Positions 35,822 through 45,700 of a stretch of DNA of 64,000 bases are shown piece by piece (position 1 is the stretch's first letter; every line of letters starts with the position of its first letter). Source of the DNA: Sunxiuqinia rutila (GTDB taxonomy: Bacteria > Bacteroidota > Bacteroidia > Bacteroidales > Prolixibacteraceae); assembly GCF_050589705.1 (NCBI RefSeq), contig NZ_JBNGOT010000014.1, positions 1-64,000 of the forward strand. The letters run 5' to 3'. Under the pieces are notes generated by a model. The model did no database searches. It had not been told where the DNA came from and saw only the letters and a program-made list of their open reading frames with translations. The position numbers and the translations under genes were made by a program.

Positions 35822-37606
35822 ATGGAAATAATGAAAAAATTAAAGATGAATAGTTGTTTGGTGATGCTGGCTGGGCTGTTGATTTGGGCCGGTTGTGCCG
35901 GGCCGAAGCCGGAGATACCATCTGTTGCAGAAGTGATTGATGCCAAGGTAACCGAGCTCTATCAAACGAAGAGCCAGGAAGAGTTGGCGGCGATTACCTA
36001 CGAGCAGGCCTTTCAGTTATTCAACGAGCAAGAGTTGCAGGTTTTAAGTAGCAAGTATTGGATGTTTGATGTGAATGTGCCGGTAGTTGTTTCGGTGCTG
36101 CGAAGTGTCAAGCAGAAGGTGGTCCCGTTTTGGTTGGAAGAGCAGGGATTTCAGAAGACAGCGATGAAGCTAAAAAATGAAATTACGGGTTATGAGGTGT
36201 GGCAAAAGAATTTTGATGCCGGACACGTTGGCCTGGGGATTAATGGCTTTGAGAACTTTGGGATGCACTACTTGGTGAGCGTGGGACCACAAAATCCTGC
36301 CGACGAATTGGAGCTGAGTAACTTTTTCCCAAAGCATCAGTATGTGGGAACGATGGCTGATGGGGCATTTACCTATCACGATTGGACTGAGCTGGTTTTA
36401 GAAGAGGTGCCGGAAGCTTTGCAAGGACAAAAACTGCTGACCACCATCCGCGGGCGGGGAACCGAGTCGCACTTTGTTGGTGCTTTTCGGGCAACCGAGC
36501 ATCCGTCTTCGGCTAACCCGGATCAACTGTTGCTCAGCTGGAGCGATGATCCGGCAACGACCATGGATATTCAATGGCGAACAGCCAATTCGGTACAAAC
36601 AGGTCAGGTGGAGTATCGGGAAAAGGGAAGCGACGAGGTGAAAACTGTTGATGCTACTCCTTTTTTGATGGAAGATTTAATGCTGATGAACGATCGCTAC
36701 TGTCATCGCTTTACGGCACAACTACGAAACCTGAAGCCCGGAACAACCTACGAATACCGCCTTGCGAATGATGCCGATTGGAAACAGGAAAACTCATTTA
36801 GCACCCAGGCGAAGGATGATTCTTTCTCCTTCATTTGGTTTGGAGATACACACTTTTCCAAGGAGTGGGGCAAGCTGCTGAACATGGCTTTTGAGAAACA
36901 TCCGGATGCTGCGTTTTACTCTATCGTTGGCGATTTGGTGAGCGATGGCCTGCACCGCGACCAATGGGATGCTTTGTGGAGCTATACCGATGGTATAATG
37001 AGTCAGCGGCCCATGATGTCCACTCTTGGCAATCACGATAATCGGAGCGGTTTGGGGGCATGGATGTATCGCGAAATGTTTAGCTACCCCGAGAAAGGTC
37101 CTTCCGGAATTATTCCGGAGCATACTTACGCCTTTCAATACAAAAACACCTTGTTTTTAATGTTGGATGCCACATCGCCGGTCGAGTTGCAGACCGAATG
37201 GATTGAGCAGCAGCTAAAAAATACAACGGCAAGCTGGAAAATTGCCATGTTTCACTTTCCGCCTTACAATTGGGAAGAACCTTATTACGACATCCAGGAA
37301 GCTTGGGTTCCTGTGTTTGATCAATACCATGTTGACCTGGTGTTTGGTGGACATATTCACTATTACATGCGCTCCAAGCCAATGAAGCAGGGCGAAGTGG
37401 TGTCTTCCTACAAGGATGGTACGGCCTATATTATTTCCATTGGTATTCCCTCGCGAACCCGCGATATTGGAGAAGAACCGTATGCGGCAGTACAGAAATC
37501 GCGTGGGCAGTTTTACCAGTATCTGAAGATTGATGGCGATGAGCTTTCGTACCAGGCGATTGATTCGGAAGGGCAGTTGGCCGATGAATTCAAACTAAAA
37601 AAATAA
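35822..37606 (+). CDS. Lipoprotein metallophosphoesterase with an unusual N-terminal domain
   Basis: 594 residues with lipobox WAGC (C25). Residues about 35-225 form a domain I cannot identify (SKYWMFDVNVPVVVSVLRSV, GHVGLGINGFENFGMHY). Next comes a fibronectin-III-like purple-acid-phosphatase domain at about 230-320 (NPDQLLLSWSDDPATTMDIQ, PGTTYEYRLAND). The catalytic domain at about 335-590 has all motifs: WFGDTHFS, VGDLVSDG, LGNHDNRS, MFHFPPYN, GGHIHYYMR. It should be a cell-surface phosphoesterase. The next gene begins only 3 bp after its stop, so the two are almost certainly co-translated. Confidence 0.82.
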   Translation: MEIMKKLKMNSCLVMLAGLLIWAGCAGPKPEIPSVAEVIDAKVTELYQTKSQEELAAITYEQAFQLFNEQELQVLSSKYWMFDVNVPVVVSVLRSVKQKVVPFWLEEQGFQKTAMKLKNEITGYEVWQKNFDAGHVGLGINGFENFGMHYLVSVGPQNPADELELSNFFPKHQYVGTMADGAFTYHDWTELVLEEVPEALQGQKLLTTIRGRGTESHFVGAFRATEHPSSANPDQLLLSWSDDPATTMDIQWRTANSVQTGQVEYREKGSDEVKTVDATPFLMEDLMLMNDRYCHRFTAQLRNLKPGTTYEYRLANDADWKQENSFSTQAKDDSFSFIWFGDTHFSKEWGKLLNMAFEKHPDAAFYSIVGDLVSDGLHRDQWDALWSYTDGIMSQRPMMSTLGNHDNRSGLGAWMYREMFSYPEKGPSGIIPEHTYAFQYKNTLFLMLDATSPVELQTEWIEQQLKNTTASWKIAMFHFPPYNWEEPYYDIQEAWVPVFDQYHVDLVFGGHIHYYMRSKPMKQGEVVSSYKDGTAYIISIGIPSRTRDIGEEPYAAVQKSRGQFYQYLKIDGDELSYQAIDSEGQLADEFKLKK

Positions 37607-37609
37607 GAG

Positions 37610-38617
37610 ATGAAACAATTGGTTTATTCCCTTTTGTTGCTTGTATTCTGGACTTTGAGTGGGACTGCTCAACAGAAAAGATCGCTTGATTTTACTTCAG
37701 ATGGAGATTTTAAAGTGGTGCAGTTTACCGATACGCACATCAACTTGGAAGAAGGGAAAAACTTGCAGGTGTTTGATGTCATCAGTTCGGTGTTGGCGGC
37801 AGAGAAGCCGCAGCTGGCGGTACTCACCGGCGACATTGCCAGTCAGCATGCACCTCGGGAAATTTATCGAAAGCTGGCTGCCATTTTTGAGGCAGAAGAT
37901 GTTCCCTGGGTGGTGGTGTTTGGAAACCATGATGCCCGGGATGCCATGGCACGAAAGGAACTGGCCAACTTTGTGGAGCAGTTTCCGGGCTGCCTGAACC
38001 ACGATATAGGCACGCTGACGGGAAGCACCAATTTTGTGTTAACCGTGAAGGGACAAACCCAAAAGACGGCTGCCTTGCTTTATTGCATGGACTCGAATGC
38101 CTACAGTACCCTGAAACCAAAGGTGGATGGCTACGGCTGGTTCGACTTTTCACAGGTCAACTGGTACTTGCAAAAGAGTCGCGACTATACGGCGGCTAAT
38201 GCAGGGCAACCCTTGCCGGCCCTGGCTTTCTTTCATATTCCCTTGCCAAAATACACTCAAGCGTGGAACAACCAACTGGCGCCTCCTATTGGGGTGAAAA
38301 ACGAAGATGAATGCAGCCCCGATATCAATACGGGCATGTTTGCTGCTATGCTTCATGGGGGAGATGTGATGGGGACTTTCACCGGACATGATCATATCAA
38401 CGATTACATTGGTGTTTTCCATGGCATTGCCTTGGCTTATGGGCGAGTAACCAAAGTGATGCGCAATGAGGAAGACCCGAAAGCGGGTGGTCGGGTGATT
38501 GTGCTGCAGGAAAACCAGCGCCAGTTTAAAACGTGGATTCGGGAGTGGAGTGGCAACAAGGTTTTGGAATGCTCGTTTCCCGGTTCGTTTCAGGAAAAAG
38601 AACAGGCCGCCCGTTAA
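37610..38617 (+). CDS. Compact secreted metallophosphoesterase
   Basis: 335 residues with a signal peptide ending near residue 21 (LSGTAQQK). It contains only the calcineurin-like domain: FTDTHINL, LTGDIASQ, FGNHDARD, FFHIPLP and GHDHINDY, all metal and phosphate ligands present. The layout (KVVQFTDTHI at the start, immediate catalytic domain) resembles the fungal/bacterial DCR2-like branch rather than the purple acid phosphatases nearby. The ATG follows the previous stop by 3 bp with AAGAG upstream. It likely acts on a phosphorylated product of the neighbouring enzymes. Confidence 0.85.
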   Translation: MKQLVYSLLLLVFWTLSGTAQQKRSLDFTSDGDFKVVQFTDTHINLEEGKNLQVFDVISSVLAAEKPQLAVLTGDIASQHAPREIYRKLAAIFEAEDVPWVVVFGNHDARDAMARKELANFVEQFPGCLNHDIGTLTGSTNFVLTVKGQTQKTAALLYCMDSNAYSTLKPKVDGYGWFDFSQVNWYLQKSRDYTAANAGQPLPALAFFHIPLPKYTQAWNNQLAPPIGVKNEDECSPDINTGMFAAMLHGGDVMGTFTGHDHINDYIGVFHGIALAYGRVTKVMRNEEDPKAGGRVIVLQENQRQFKTWIREWSGNKVLECSFPGSFQEKEQAAR

Positions 38618-38656
38618 AAGCAGCTAAATCTTATCTTTAACTAAAAATTGACAAGG

Positions 38657-39853
38657 ATGATAAAACAAGCGATCATATTTTTCTTGCTGCTGACGGCAGG
38701 AGTGGCAAGCCTGCAGGCACAGGATTCGTATCAAGCGGTAATTAGCGAGGAGCTTATTTTCCCGGAACAGTCAGAACACGTGCACAGCAGCAGCTTGGTG
38801 GCTTTGCCCAATGGCGATCTTCTGATCTGTTGGTTTCAGGGCAGTGGCGAGCGCAAATCCGACGATGTGCGAATCATGGGAGCGCGGCTAGAGCAAGGGA
38901 AGAAGCAGTGGAGCAAGCCTTTTCTGATGGCAGACACGCCGGACATCCCCGATTGCAACCCGGTGCTGTTTTTGAATGGCCAGGACAAGTTGTTTTTGGT
39001 TTGGATTGCGGTGAATGGTAACCGCTGGGAAGGATCGATTTTGCGGACACGCACAAGCACCAACTACGATAAGCTGGGAGCTCCGGTGTGGGAGTGGCAG
39101 GATAATATTTTGCTGAAGCCGAGTGAGGAGTTTGTTGAAGAAATCGCAGCGCAATTTGAGCAAATGCCGGAACTGCATCATGGCTGGGCCGGTTATGCAC
39201 CCTTATACGACGAGCAGATCAAAAAAGCAAGCCACGACCCCGTTTTGCGTAGCATTGGTTGGATGAGCCGCATCAAACCCTTGATTTTGCCCAGTGGGCG
39301 AATGGTGCTACCCTTGTATTCGGATGGGTTTAACCTGTCGATTTGTGCGCTCTCCGATGATGATGGCAAAACCTGGCAGCCCTCCAAACCCATTGTTGGG
39401 CGGGGACCCATTCAGCCGGCCCTGGCGCTTTGCACTAATGGCGATTTGGTGGCCTACATGCGCGATAGCGGCGATGCTCCGGCCCGCGTAAACCGAAGTG
39501 TCTCGAAAGACAATGGCTATAGCTGGTCGTACACCCAAAAGCTGGATATCCCCAATACGGCCAGCGTGGAACTGCTTAACCTGCAGGATGGGCGTTGGGC
39601 CTTTGTGGGCAATGATGTTTCAGACGGGCGCTACCAGGTGGTGCTGATGTTGTCGGACGATGAAGGCCAAAGCTGGAAATGGAAAACCTACCTGGAAAAG
39701 GATGAGCCACACAGCAAGTCGAGTGGCAGCTATTCCTATCCATCCTTGATTCAGACACCGGACGGCCGACTGCACATTTCATACTCGTCGCGCACCGGCG
39801 ACCATGGCAAATCCATCAAGCATTTGGTGGTGGATCCGGATAAAATCAGGTAG
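38657..39853 (+). CDS. Secreted Asp-box (BNR) propeller, sialidase-like fold
   Basis: 398 residues from the ATG at 38657, preceded by AAGG; the open frame from 38648 begins with TTG. Signal peptide ends near residue 21 (VASLQAQD). Three Asp-boxes are visible: SDDDGKTW, SKDNGYSW and SDDEGQSW, so the fold is a six- or seven-bladed propeller of the BNR_2 type. The N-terminal motif is HVHSSSLVALPNGDLLICWF; the FRIP motif and clear arginine triad of true sialidases are not evident at the start. It is usually annotated 'exo-alpha-sialidase' by homology, but the activity could be another glycosidase or lyase. It is the last gene of the central locus, converging on the YkgJ-type gene with only 11 bp between stops. 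Confidence 0.7.
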   Translation: MIKQAIIFFLLLTAGVASLQAQDSYQAVISEELIFPEQSEHVHSSSLVALPNGDLLICWFQGSGERKSDDVRIMGARLEQGKKQWSKPFLMADTPDIPDCNPVLFLNGQDKLFLVWIAVNGNRWEGSILRTRTSTNYDKLGAPVWEWQDNILLKPSEEFVEEIAAQFEQMPELHHGWAGYAPLYDEQIKKASHDPVLRSIGWMSRIKPLILPSGRMVLPLYSDGFNLSICALSDDDGKTWQPSKPIVGRGPIQPALALCTNGDLVAYMRDSGDAPARVNRSVSKDNGYSWSYTQKLDIPNTASVELLNLQDGRWAFVGNDVSDGRYQVVLMLSDDEGQSWKWKTYLEKDEPHSKSSGSYSYPSLIQTPDGRLHISYSSRTGDHGKSIKHLVVDPDKIR

Positions 39854-39864
39854 TGGTGGATTGC

Positions 39865-40362
39865 TTACCCTTTTAATTTCTGAATTGGGATTAAATCAAA
39901 GTCGGAGTAAGGCAAGTCGTTTTCTTTCAGGAAAGCCTGATTTAAGAGAAAGAGTTTGCTGTTGAATTTGTCTTGTGGAAAGGTGTTCTCAGTATTGAAC
40001 TCTTCATCATCAAATTCAGTAAAATTTAGCTCGCAGGCTGATAATTCCCATTGGTCGTCATTCATAAAAAGAAGTGGAAGCCCGTGTGTGCGGCAAATAA
40101 TAGGTCGGTGCTCATAAATTTGACAGGTATGATCTTTCAAGAAAATACAGCTTCCATCAACGGATTTTTGGACATCAACCTGCTTGTTTTGCAAGGCTTC
40201 TTTCATGGCTTCAAACTCGATGGGAAACACATCATAGTCCATGCAGCAAAGGTCGCAGCCCTTTTTGCAGGCCATGTGGCTTTTGTGCAAGCTTGAAAGC
40301 TGCTCTGAAAGTTGGTCGACTTGGTTACGCAGTTGGTGGTACTTTTCAAATTTGGAAGTCAT
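39865..40362 (-). CDS. YkgJ-family cysteine-cluster protein
   Basis: 165 residues from the ATG at 40362. A longer frame begins with TTG at 40380, but that codon lies inside the predicted -7 promoter box, which rules it out. The cysteine cluster is complete: CKKGCDLCC near residue 35, then CIFLKDHTCQIY and RPIICRTHGLP. The family is thought to chelate zinc or an iron-sulfur centre; its role is unknown. Cytoplasmic, no signal. Not part of the uptake locus. Confidence 0.85.
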   Translation of the reverse strand: MTSKFEKYHQLRNQVDQLSEQLSSLHKSHMACKKGCDLCCMDYDVFPIEFEAMKEALQNKQVDVQKSVDGSCIFLKDHTCQIYEHRPIICRTHGLPLLFMNDDQWELSACELNFTEFDDEEFNTENTFPQDKFNSKLFLLNQAFLKENDLPYSDFDLIPIQKLKG

Positions 40363-40676
40363 GGTCTTAATTTTCGACAAAAGTAGGAAAAGGATGGCAG
40401 ATGGTCAACGAGAGGAAGTTCTCCAAGTACCCAACGCCTGCTTCTTTTGCGCTGTGGAAGTGAGGGCATACTGCTTAGTGGTGATTGGAGAAATTTTGTT
40501 GTAAATGCAGCTAGTGAGGCTGATTATGTGAGAGTAAAAGGTTTGTTTGGGGAGATAAATCGGAATGCAGAAAAGTGGATTTCTCTGCTGGAAGATGAAA
40601 AAATAATTTTTAATTATCTTGCGCATCTATTCGTGAGTTATGAAAATATTTTTAAAACTTCAGTGAGCGAGGAACT
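40363..40676. other. Divergent intergenic region, 314 bp
   Basis: Holds the YkgJ promoter. No clear promoter for the M28 peptidase gene is seen. A 77-codon ORF at 40447-40680 overlaps the peptidase start by ATGA but has no recognisable features or ribosome binding site. Confidence 0.5.
40378..40409 (-). promoter_or_regulatory. Bacteroidota promoter for the YkgJ-type gene
   Basis: On the minus strand: GTTG (plus 40406-40409), 20 bp, then TACTTTTG (plus 40378-40385), a perfect TAnnTTTG box. Transcription would begin around 40371, about 9 bases before the ATG at 40362. Confidence 0.6.
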
Positions 40677-42302
40677 ATGAAACATTTATTGACTGTAATA
40701 TTAGCATCCACTTTCTATTTGTCGTTGTTGGCACAAGAATCGGGGAAAGAGAAGGGATTGGAAACCATTAATCGGGATGTCATTCAAGCGCAGCTCGAAT
40801 TTTTAGCATCCGATTGGATGGAAGGGCGCGAAGCTGGAACAGCTGGTAATTACCTGGCCGGTGATTATTTGGCCAGTTTATTTAAGCTGTATACTTTAAA
40901 ACCCAATGGCGATGAGCAAACATTGACTCCCAATCGCTACCAAAAACTGCTTGGACTGAAAGATGAAAAATTAACTTCATATTTTCAGGAGTTTTCCGCA
41001 ATTGAGGTTCAACCTTCAGAAGCACAGGCGATAAGTCTTGTGCGGGAAAATGAAACAGTAGGCTTCCACTATAAAACCGATTTTGAGGTGTCCTTTGTCA
41101 GTCAGAGCCGAGTTGTAAAAGCACCGCTTGTTTTCATAGGCTACGGCATTGACAACAAAGAATTGGGCCGGAATGACTTTAGCGGTGTTGATGTGAAGGG
41201 CAAAATTGTGGTTCGTCTTGCAGGGCTTCCGGGCGATGGGGCTCCTGACTCAAAAGCAGCCCGCTTGATTGCCGATAAAAAGCTAAAGATAGGAAGTAAG
41301 GAAAAAAACACAACCGCATTTGATAAAGGTGCTGTAGCCATATTGGAGTACGATCCGCAGAAAGATGAGCAGCACGATTGGAAAGCCAATCCGGCTTTTC
41401 GTTATAATGAGGCCATGCTGGAAAGCGATATGAAACCCGATAGTTTTTATGACAAAAAGTTGAGGCTTCCGAGTGATAAACACACTTTGCCTGTAATTTC
41501 TATTTCCAAACAAATGTTGGAAGAAATTTTGGGAGAGAAAGGCCCGATTTTGGAAGAGACAGTAGCCAAGGCGGCCAAGCTCAAAACAAACTCGCAAGCA
41601 GTAGAAGGAGAACTGGAAATCGATGTGAATGCGCAAACCAAGGTGTTGGGACTTCGCAATGTTTTAGCTCGCATCGAAGGTGAAGATCCCAACAAAATCA
41701 TGGTTGTGGGAGCACACTACGATCATCTGGGAAAACACAATGGTCATATTTGGAACGGTGCCGACGATAATGGTTCAGGTGTTGTTGCGGTGACTACCAT
41801 CGCCAAAGCTTTTATCGAATCAGGCGTAAAACCCAAATGCACGATCATTTTTGCATTGTGGGACGGCGAAGAACGTGGTTTGCTCGGATCGCGTCATTTT
41901 ATTGAGGCTTTTGACGAAATGGACCAAGTGATGCTTTACCTCAATTTTGACATGGTGGGGAGGAATGGTTCTCCCGATGCTCCAGGGAATAAAGTGGCTA
42001 TGATTTATACCGAAGCAGCCACGAGTTTAAAGGAAACATCAAAAGAACACATTGAAGACTTCGGGCTAAACTTGGATGTGAATTTTAGCGCGGTTGAGAA
42101 ACCCGTTGGAGGCAGCGATAACAGTGGGTTTGCCAAGCGGGATATTCCAATTTTCTGGTTCCATACCGGAGGACACACGGATTATCATCAGGCGTCGGAT
42201 CATGTGGAGCTGATTAATTGGCAAAAGCTGGAAGATATCATCAAACTCTCTTATCTTGATATGTGGGAATTTGCCAACAACCCGGAACTGATCAAGGAGT
42301 AG
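40677..42302 (+). CDS. M28-family zinc aminopeptidase with PA domain, secreted
   Basis: 541 residues with a signal peptide ending near residue 20 (LSLLAQES). An inserted PA domain lies around residues 140-190 (APLVFIGYGIDNKELGRNDF, VDVKGKIVVRLAG). The zinc-peptidase core has the full set of ligands: GAHYDHLG, GADDNGSG, WDGEERGLLGSRHF (general base and ligand glutamates), NFDMVGRN, and HTGGHTDYHQASD. It should remove N-terminal amino acids from peptides in the periplasm or outside the cell. The LASDWMEGREAGTAGNYLAG motif before the PA domain is typical of this group. It stands alone, followed by a terminator. Confidence 0.9.
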   Translation: MKHLLTVILASTFYLSLLAQESGKEKGLETINRDVIQAQLEFLASDWMEGREAGTAGNYLAGDYLASLFKLYTLKPNGDEQTLTPNRYQKLLGLKDEKLTSYFQEFSAIEVQPSEAQAISLVRENETVGFHYKTDFEVSFVSQSRVVKAPLVFIGYGIDNKELGRNDFSGVDVKGKIVVRLAGLPGDGAPDSKAARLIADKKLKIGSKEKNTTAFDKGAVAILEYDPQKDEQHDWKANPAFRYNEAMLESDMKPDSFYDKKLRLPSDKHTLPVISISKQMLEEILGEKGPILEETVAKAAKLKTNSQAVEGELEIDVNAQTKVLGLRNVLARIEGEDPNKIMVVGAHYDHLGKHNGHIWNGADDNGSGVVAVTTIAKAFIESGVKPKCTIIFALWDGEERGLLGSRHFIEAFDEMDQVMLYLNFDMVGRNGSPDAPGNKVAMIYTEAATSLKETSKEHIEDFGLNLDVNFSAVEKPVGGSDNSGFAKRDIPIFWFHTGGHTDYHQASDHVELINWQKLEDIIKLSYLDMWEFANNPELIKE

Positions 42303-42431
42303 TTGGCTTTACTCCTGGATTTAGAGCATTTCAATCTGGTTTATCTTGAGTTTCCTACAAGAAGCAGATTCTTGAAAATTGCCCCTTCCTCAATGGATTT
42401 TCCAGAAGTAGGTTGAAATTCCTACAGAAAC

Positions 42432-42470
42432 AAACCGGCCCCGTATTTTTCTGAAATACGGGGCCGGTTT
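42432..42470 (+). terminator. Strong hairpin after the M28 peptidase gene
   Basis: Perfect 17-bp arms aaaccggccccgtattt (42432-42448) and aaatacggggccggttt (42454-42470) with a 5-base loop. It lies 130 bp after the peptidase stop. Confidence 0.7.
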
Positions 42471-42496
42471 AGTATATACAATTCAGACCTTTACTT

Positions 42497-42580
42497 TTAA
42501 TTCAATGTTCGGTATTCGGAGGGCGAGATTCCAAATGAGAAACTCAGCCGGCGCTTTCGTTCTTTAAACTTGAAGCTGAC
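42497..42580 (-). pseudogene. Possible AraC-type regulator C-terminal remnant
   Basis: The 27 open codons read SFKFKERKRRLSFSFGISPS then EYRTLN and a stop. FGISPSEYR before the stop is characteristic of the end of AraC/XylS helix-turn-helix domains. No upstream part of such a gene survives in any frame nearby. Chance resemblance cannot be excluded. Confidence 0.3.
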
Positions 42581-42742
42581 TTATTGACTGAATCTTTGAC
42601 AAAGCGGTGCTGAACGATGCAGACCGGCTGCTGAGCGACTATTTTGGAGGTTCTAAAGTGGCGGTACTGTTAATAAATTGACTTTATTATTCACATTAAT
42701 CGGTTTTCAGATTCTTTCGAATGTTTCTTCTTTAGGAATTTT

Positions 42743-42750
42743 TATCTTTG
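42743..42750 (+). promoter_or_regulatory. -7 box of the purL promoter
   Basis: TATCTTTG, a perfect TAnnTTTG, 44 bp before the purL ATG at 42795. No well-spaced TTTG -33 element is seen. Confidence 0.5.
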
Positions 42751-42794
42751 TGGTGTGTTATATAACATATCTCTTAATCATTAACCGATTCAAC

Positions 42795-45700
42795 ATGATT
42801 TTATTCTTTAAAACCTTTCAAAGCAGCATTATTGCTGTTCAAACTACTGTTTCTTTTTCGGATGGAGACGTGCAAAAGCTAAGCTGGTTGTTTGGCGAGG
42901 CGACCTTGATTGAGCAAGACAAATTAACCGGTTTTTTTGTTGGCCCCCGCAAAGAAATGATAACCCCCTGGAGTACCAACGCGGTTGAAATAACTCAGAA
43001 TATGGGGCTGAACGGTATTGTGCGCATGGAAGAGTTTGTTGAAGTTCCTGACCAATCAGCTGGTTATGACCCCATGCTGAAACGACTTTATGAAAATCTG
43101 GATCAGGAAATTTTCACGATCAATAAAAAACCGGAGCCAATTCTGGAAATTGATGATATAGCCGCTTATAATGAACAGGAAGGACTGGCTTTAAGTGATG
43201 AAGAAATTGACTACCTGAATTCGGTTGCTGTAAAAATGGGACGTAAGTTAACCGATGGTGAGGTGTTTGGCTTTTCGCAAGTAAACTCGGAACACTGTCG
43301 GCATAAGATTTTCAACGGAACTTTCGTGATTGATGGTAAAGAGCAGGAAATGTCCCTTTTCCAGCTGATTAAGAAAACGTCCAAAGAAAATCCTAATAAA
43401 ATTGTTTCGGCTTATAAGGATAACTGCTCCTTTGTGCAGGGACCGGTTGTTGAGCAATTTGCTCCGAAAACACAAGATAAGCCAGATTTTTTCGAAGTAA
43501 AAGATATTGAAACAGTGCTTTCATTGAAAGCTGAAACACATAACTTCCCAACCACGGTTGAGCCTTTTAACGGGGCTGCTACGGGTACAGGAGGTGAAAT
43601 TCGTGACCGGATTGCCGGAGGAAAAGGAAGTTTGCCAATTGCAGGTACTGCCGTTTACATGACTTCTTACCCACGTAGCGAAGGTGCCCGTAATTGGGAA
43701 CAAGCAACGGAAGAGCGTCCTTGGTTGTACCAAACACCAGAAGAAATTTTGATTAAAGCATCGAATGGTGCCAGCGACTTTGGAAACAAATTCGGACAAC
43801 CGCTGATTACTGGTTCAGTCTTAACTTTCGAGCACTTTGAAAATTACAAGAAGTACGGGTACGATAAAGTGATCATGCTGGCTGGTGGTATCGGTTTTGG
43901 TGCCAAGAAAGACAGCTTGAAAGATAAACCCGGTATTGGAGATAAAGTGGTATTGCTTGGTGGTGACAACTACCGCATCGGAATGGGCGGAGGTGCCGTT
44001 TCGTCGGTAGCTACTGGTGAGTTTGAAAATGCCATTGAGTTGAATGCCGTACAACGGGCTAACCCCGAAATGCAAAAACGGGCTTACAACGCCATCCGTG
44101 CGTTAGCTGAGTCTGACGATAATCCAATTATTTCGATTCATGACCACGGTGCCGGTGGGCACTTAAACTGCTTGTCGGAGTTGGTTGAAGAAACCGGAGG
44201 TAAAATTGATACAAGCAAATTGCCGGTGGGCGATCCAACCCTATCGCAGAAGGAAATTATTGGAAACGAATCGCAAGAACGCATGGGTTTGGTGATGAGC
44301 GAGAAACATGTAGACTTGTTGAAAAATATTGCCGACCGTGAGCGTGCTCCGATGTATGTAATTGGAGAGACGACAGGCGATATGCAGTTTACTTTCGAGA
44401 ATTCGAAAACTGGAGAAAAACCAATTGACTGGCAGTTGGCCTATATGTTTGGAAATCCTCCAAAAACAGTTTTGACCGATACAACAGAGAAAGCCAATTT
44501 TGCTGATTTGGCTTACGATCAGGATAAAATTGAAACTTACCTTGAAGATGTACTGCAATTGGAAGCCGTAGCCTGTAAAGACTGGTTGACCAATAAAGTG
44601 GACCGTTCAGTAACCGGCCGTATTGCCAAGCAACAGGGAGCGGGGAAATTGCATTTGCCTCTAAATAATGTTGGTGTTATTACACTCGATTATCAAGGTA
44701 AAAGCGGATTTGCGACGACCATTGGACATGCACCTGTAGCCGGAATGATCAATGCTGAAAGTGGTTCTATCCTTTCTATTGCTGAATCATTGACGAATAT
44801 TATCTGGGCGCCTATGCCGGATAAAATGAAAAGCGTGTCGTTGAGTGCCAACTGGATGTGGCCTGCCAAAAATCAGGGAGAAAATGCCAGAATCTACAAA
44901 GCTGTAAAAGCTGCCAGTGATTTTGCCTGTGCCATGGGAATCAATATTCCGACAGGAAAAGACTCCATGTCAATGACTCAAAAATACAAGGATGATGTCG
45001 TTTACTCTCCGGGAACTGTGATTATTTCAGCTTCGGGTGAAGTTTCTGATGTTAAGAAGGTGGTGGAGCCGGTTGCGGTGAATGATGCCAGCAAACCTCT
45101 TTATTACATCGACCTGTCATCTACTCCGTTGGTGTTAGGAGGAAGTGCTTTTGGACAAATCATCAACAAACTGGGGCAGGATGCACCAACAGTTGCTGAT
45201 CCGGCTTACTTCCTGAAAGCATTTAATGCCGTTCAGGATTTGATTGAAGAAGAATTGATTTTGGCGGGGCATGATGTTGCTTCCGGAGGTTTAATTACCA
45301 GCTTGCTGGAAATGTGCTTTAGCGATAACGAAACTGGTTTGCAATTGGACTTAACCGGTCTGGGAGAGCAGGATACGGCGAAAGTATTCTTTAATGAAAA
45401 TCCAGGAATTGTTATTCAGGCCGCAAATGCAGAAAGCCTTGAAGCGAAATTGGCTGAGGCAGGCGTGAAGTTTGTTAAGATTGGGCAGCCTGCCGGAAAA
45501 CGCACTTTCTCAGTGAAAAACTTCGAGGCTCAGTTCGACCTGGATATTGATTCATTACGCGAACTGTGGTTTAAAACTTCATACCTGATGGATCGCAAAC
45601 AAAGCGGTGAGGAACTGGCTTTGGAGCGTTTCAGAAACTACAAGAAGAATGAGCTGAAATACGATTTCAAAAACTTCACCGGAAAAGCAGCGGATTATGG

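Larger units (their letters stand above)
42303..42794. other. Intergenic region before purL, 492 bp
   Basis: Contains the peptidase terminator, a possible AraC-family C-terminal remnant on the minus strand (42497-42580), a short plus-strand open stretch (about 42596-42681, DKAVLNDADRLLSDYFGGSK) of unknown origin, and the purL -7 box. An open frame extends upstream of purL to 42678, but it is hydrophobic, not purL-like, and overlaps the promoter. Confidence 0.5.

Noticed and set aside
40447..40680. 77-codon ORF overlapping the M28 start by ATGA
   Set aside because: The overlap looks like coupling, but the product has no family features, ribosome binding site or signal.
42678..42794. 39-codon N-terminal extension of purL
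   Set aside because: Hydrophobic and unlike PurL, and it spans the TATCTTTG promoter box; the start at 42795 is preferred.
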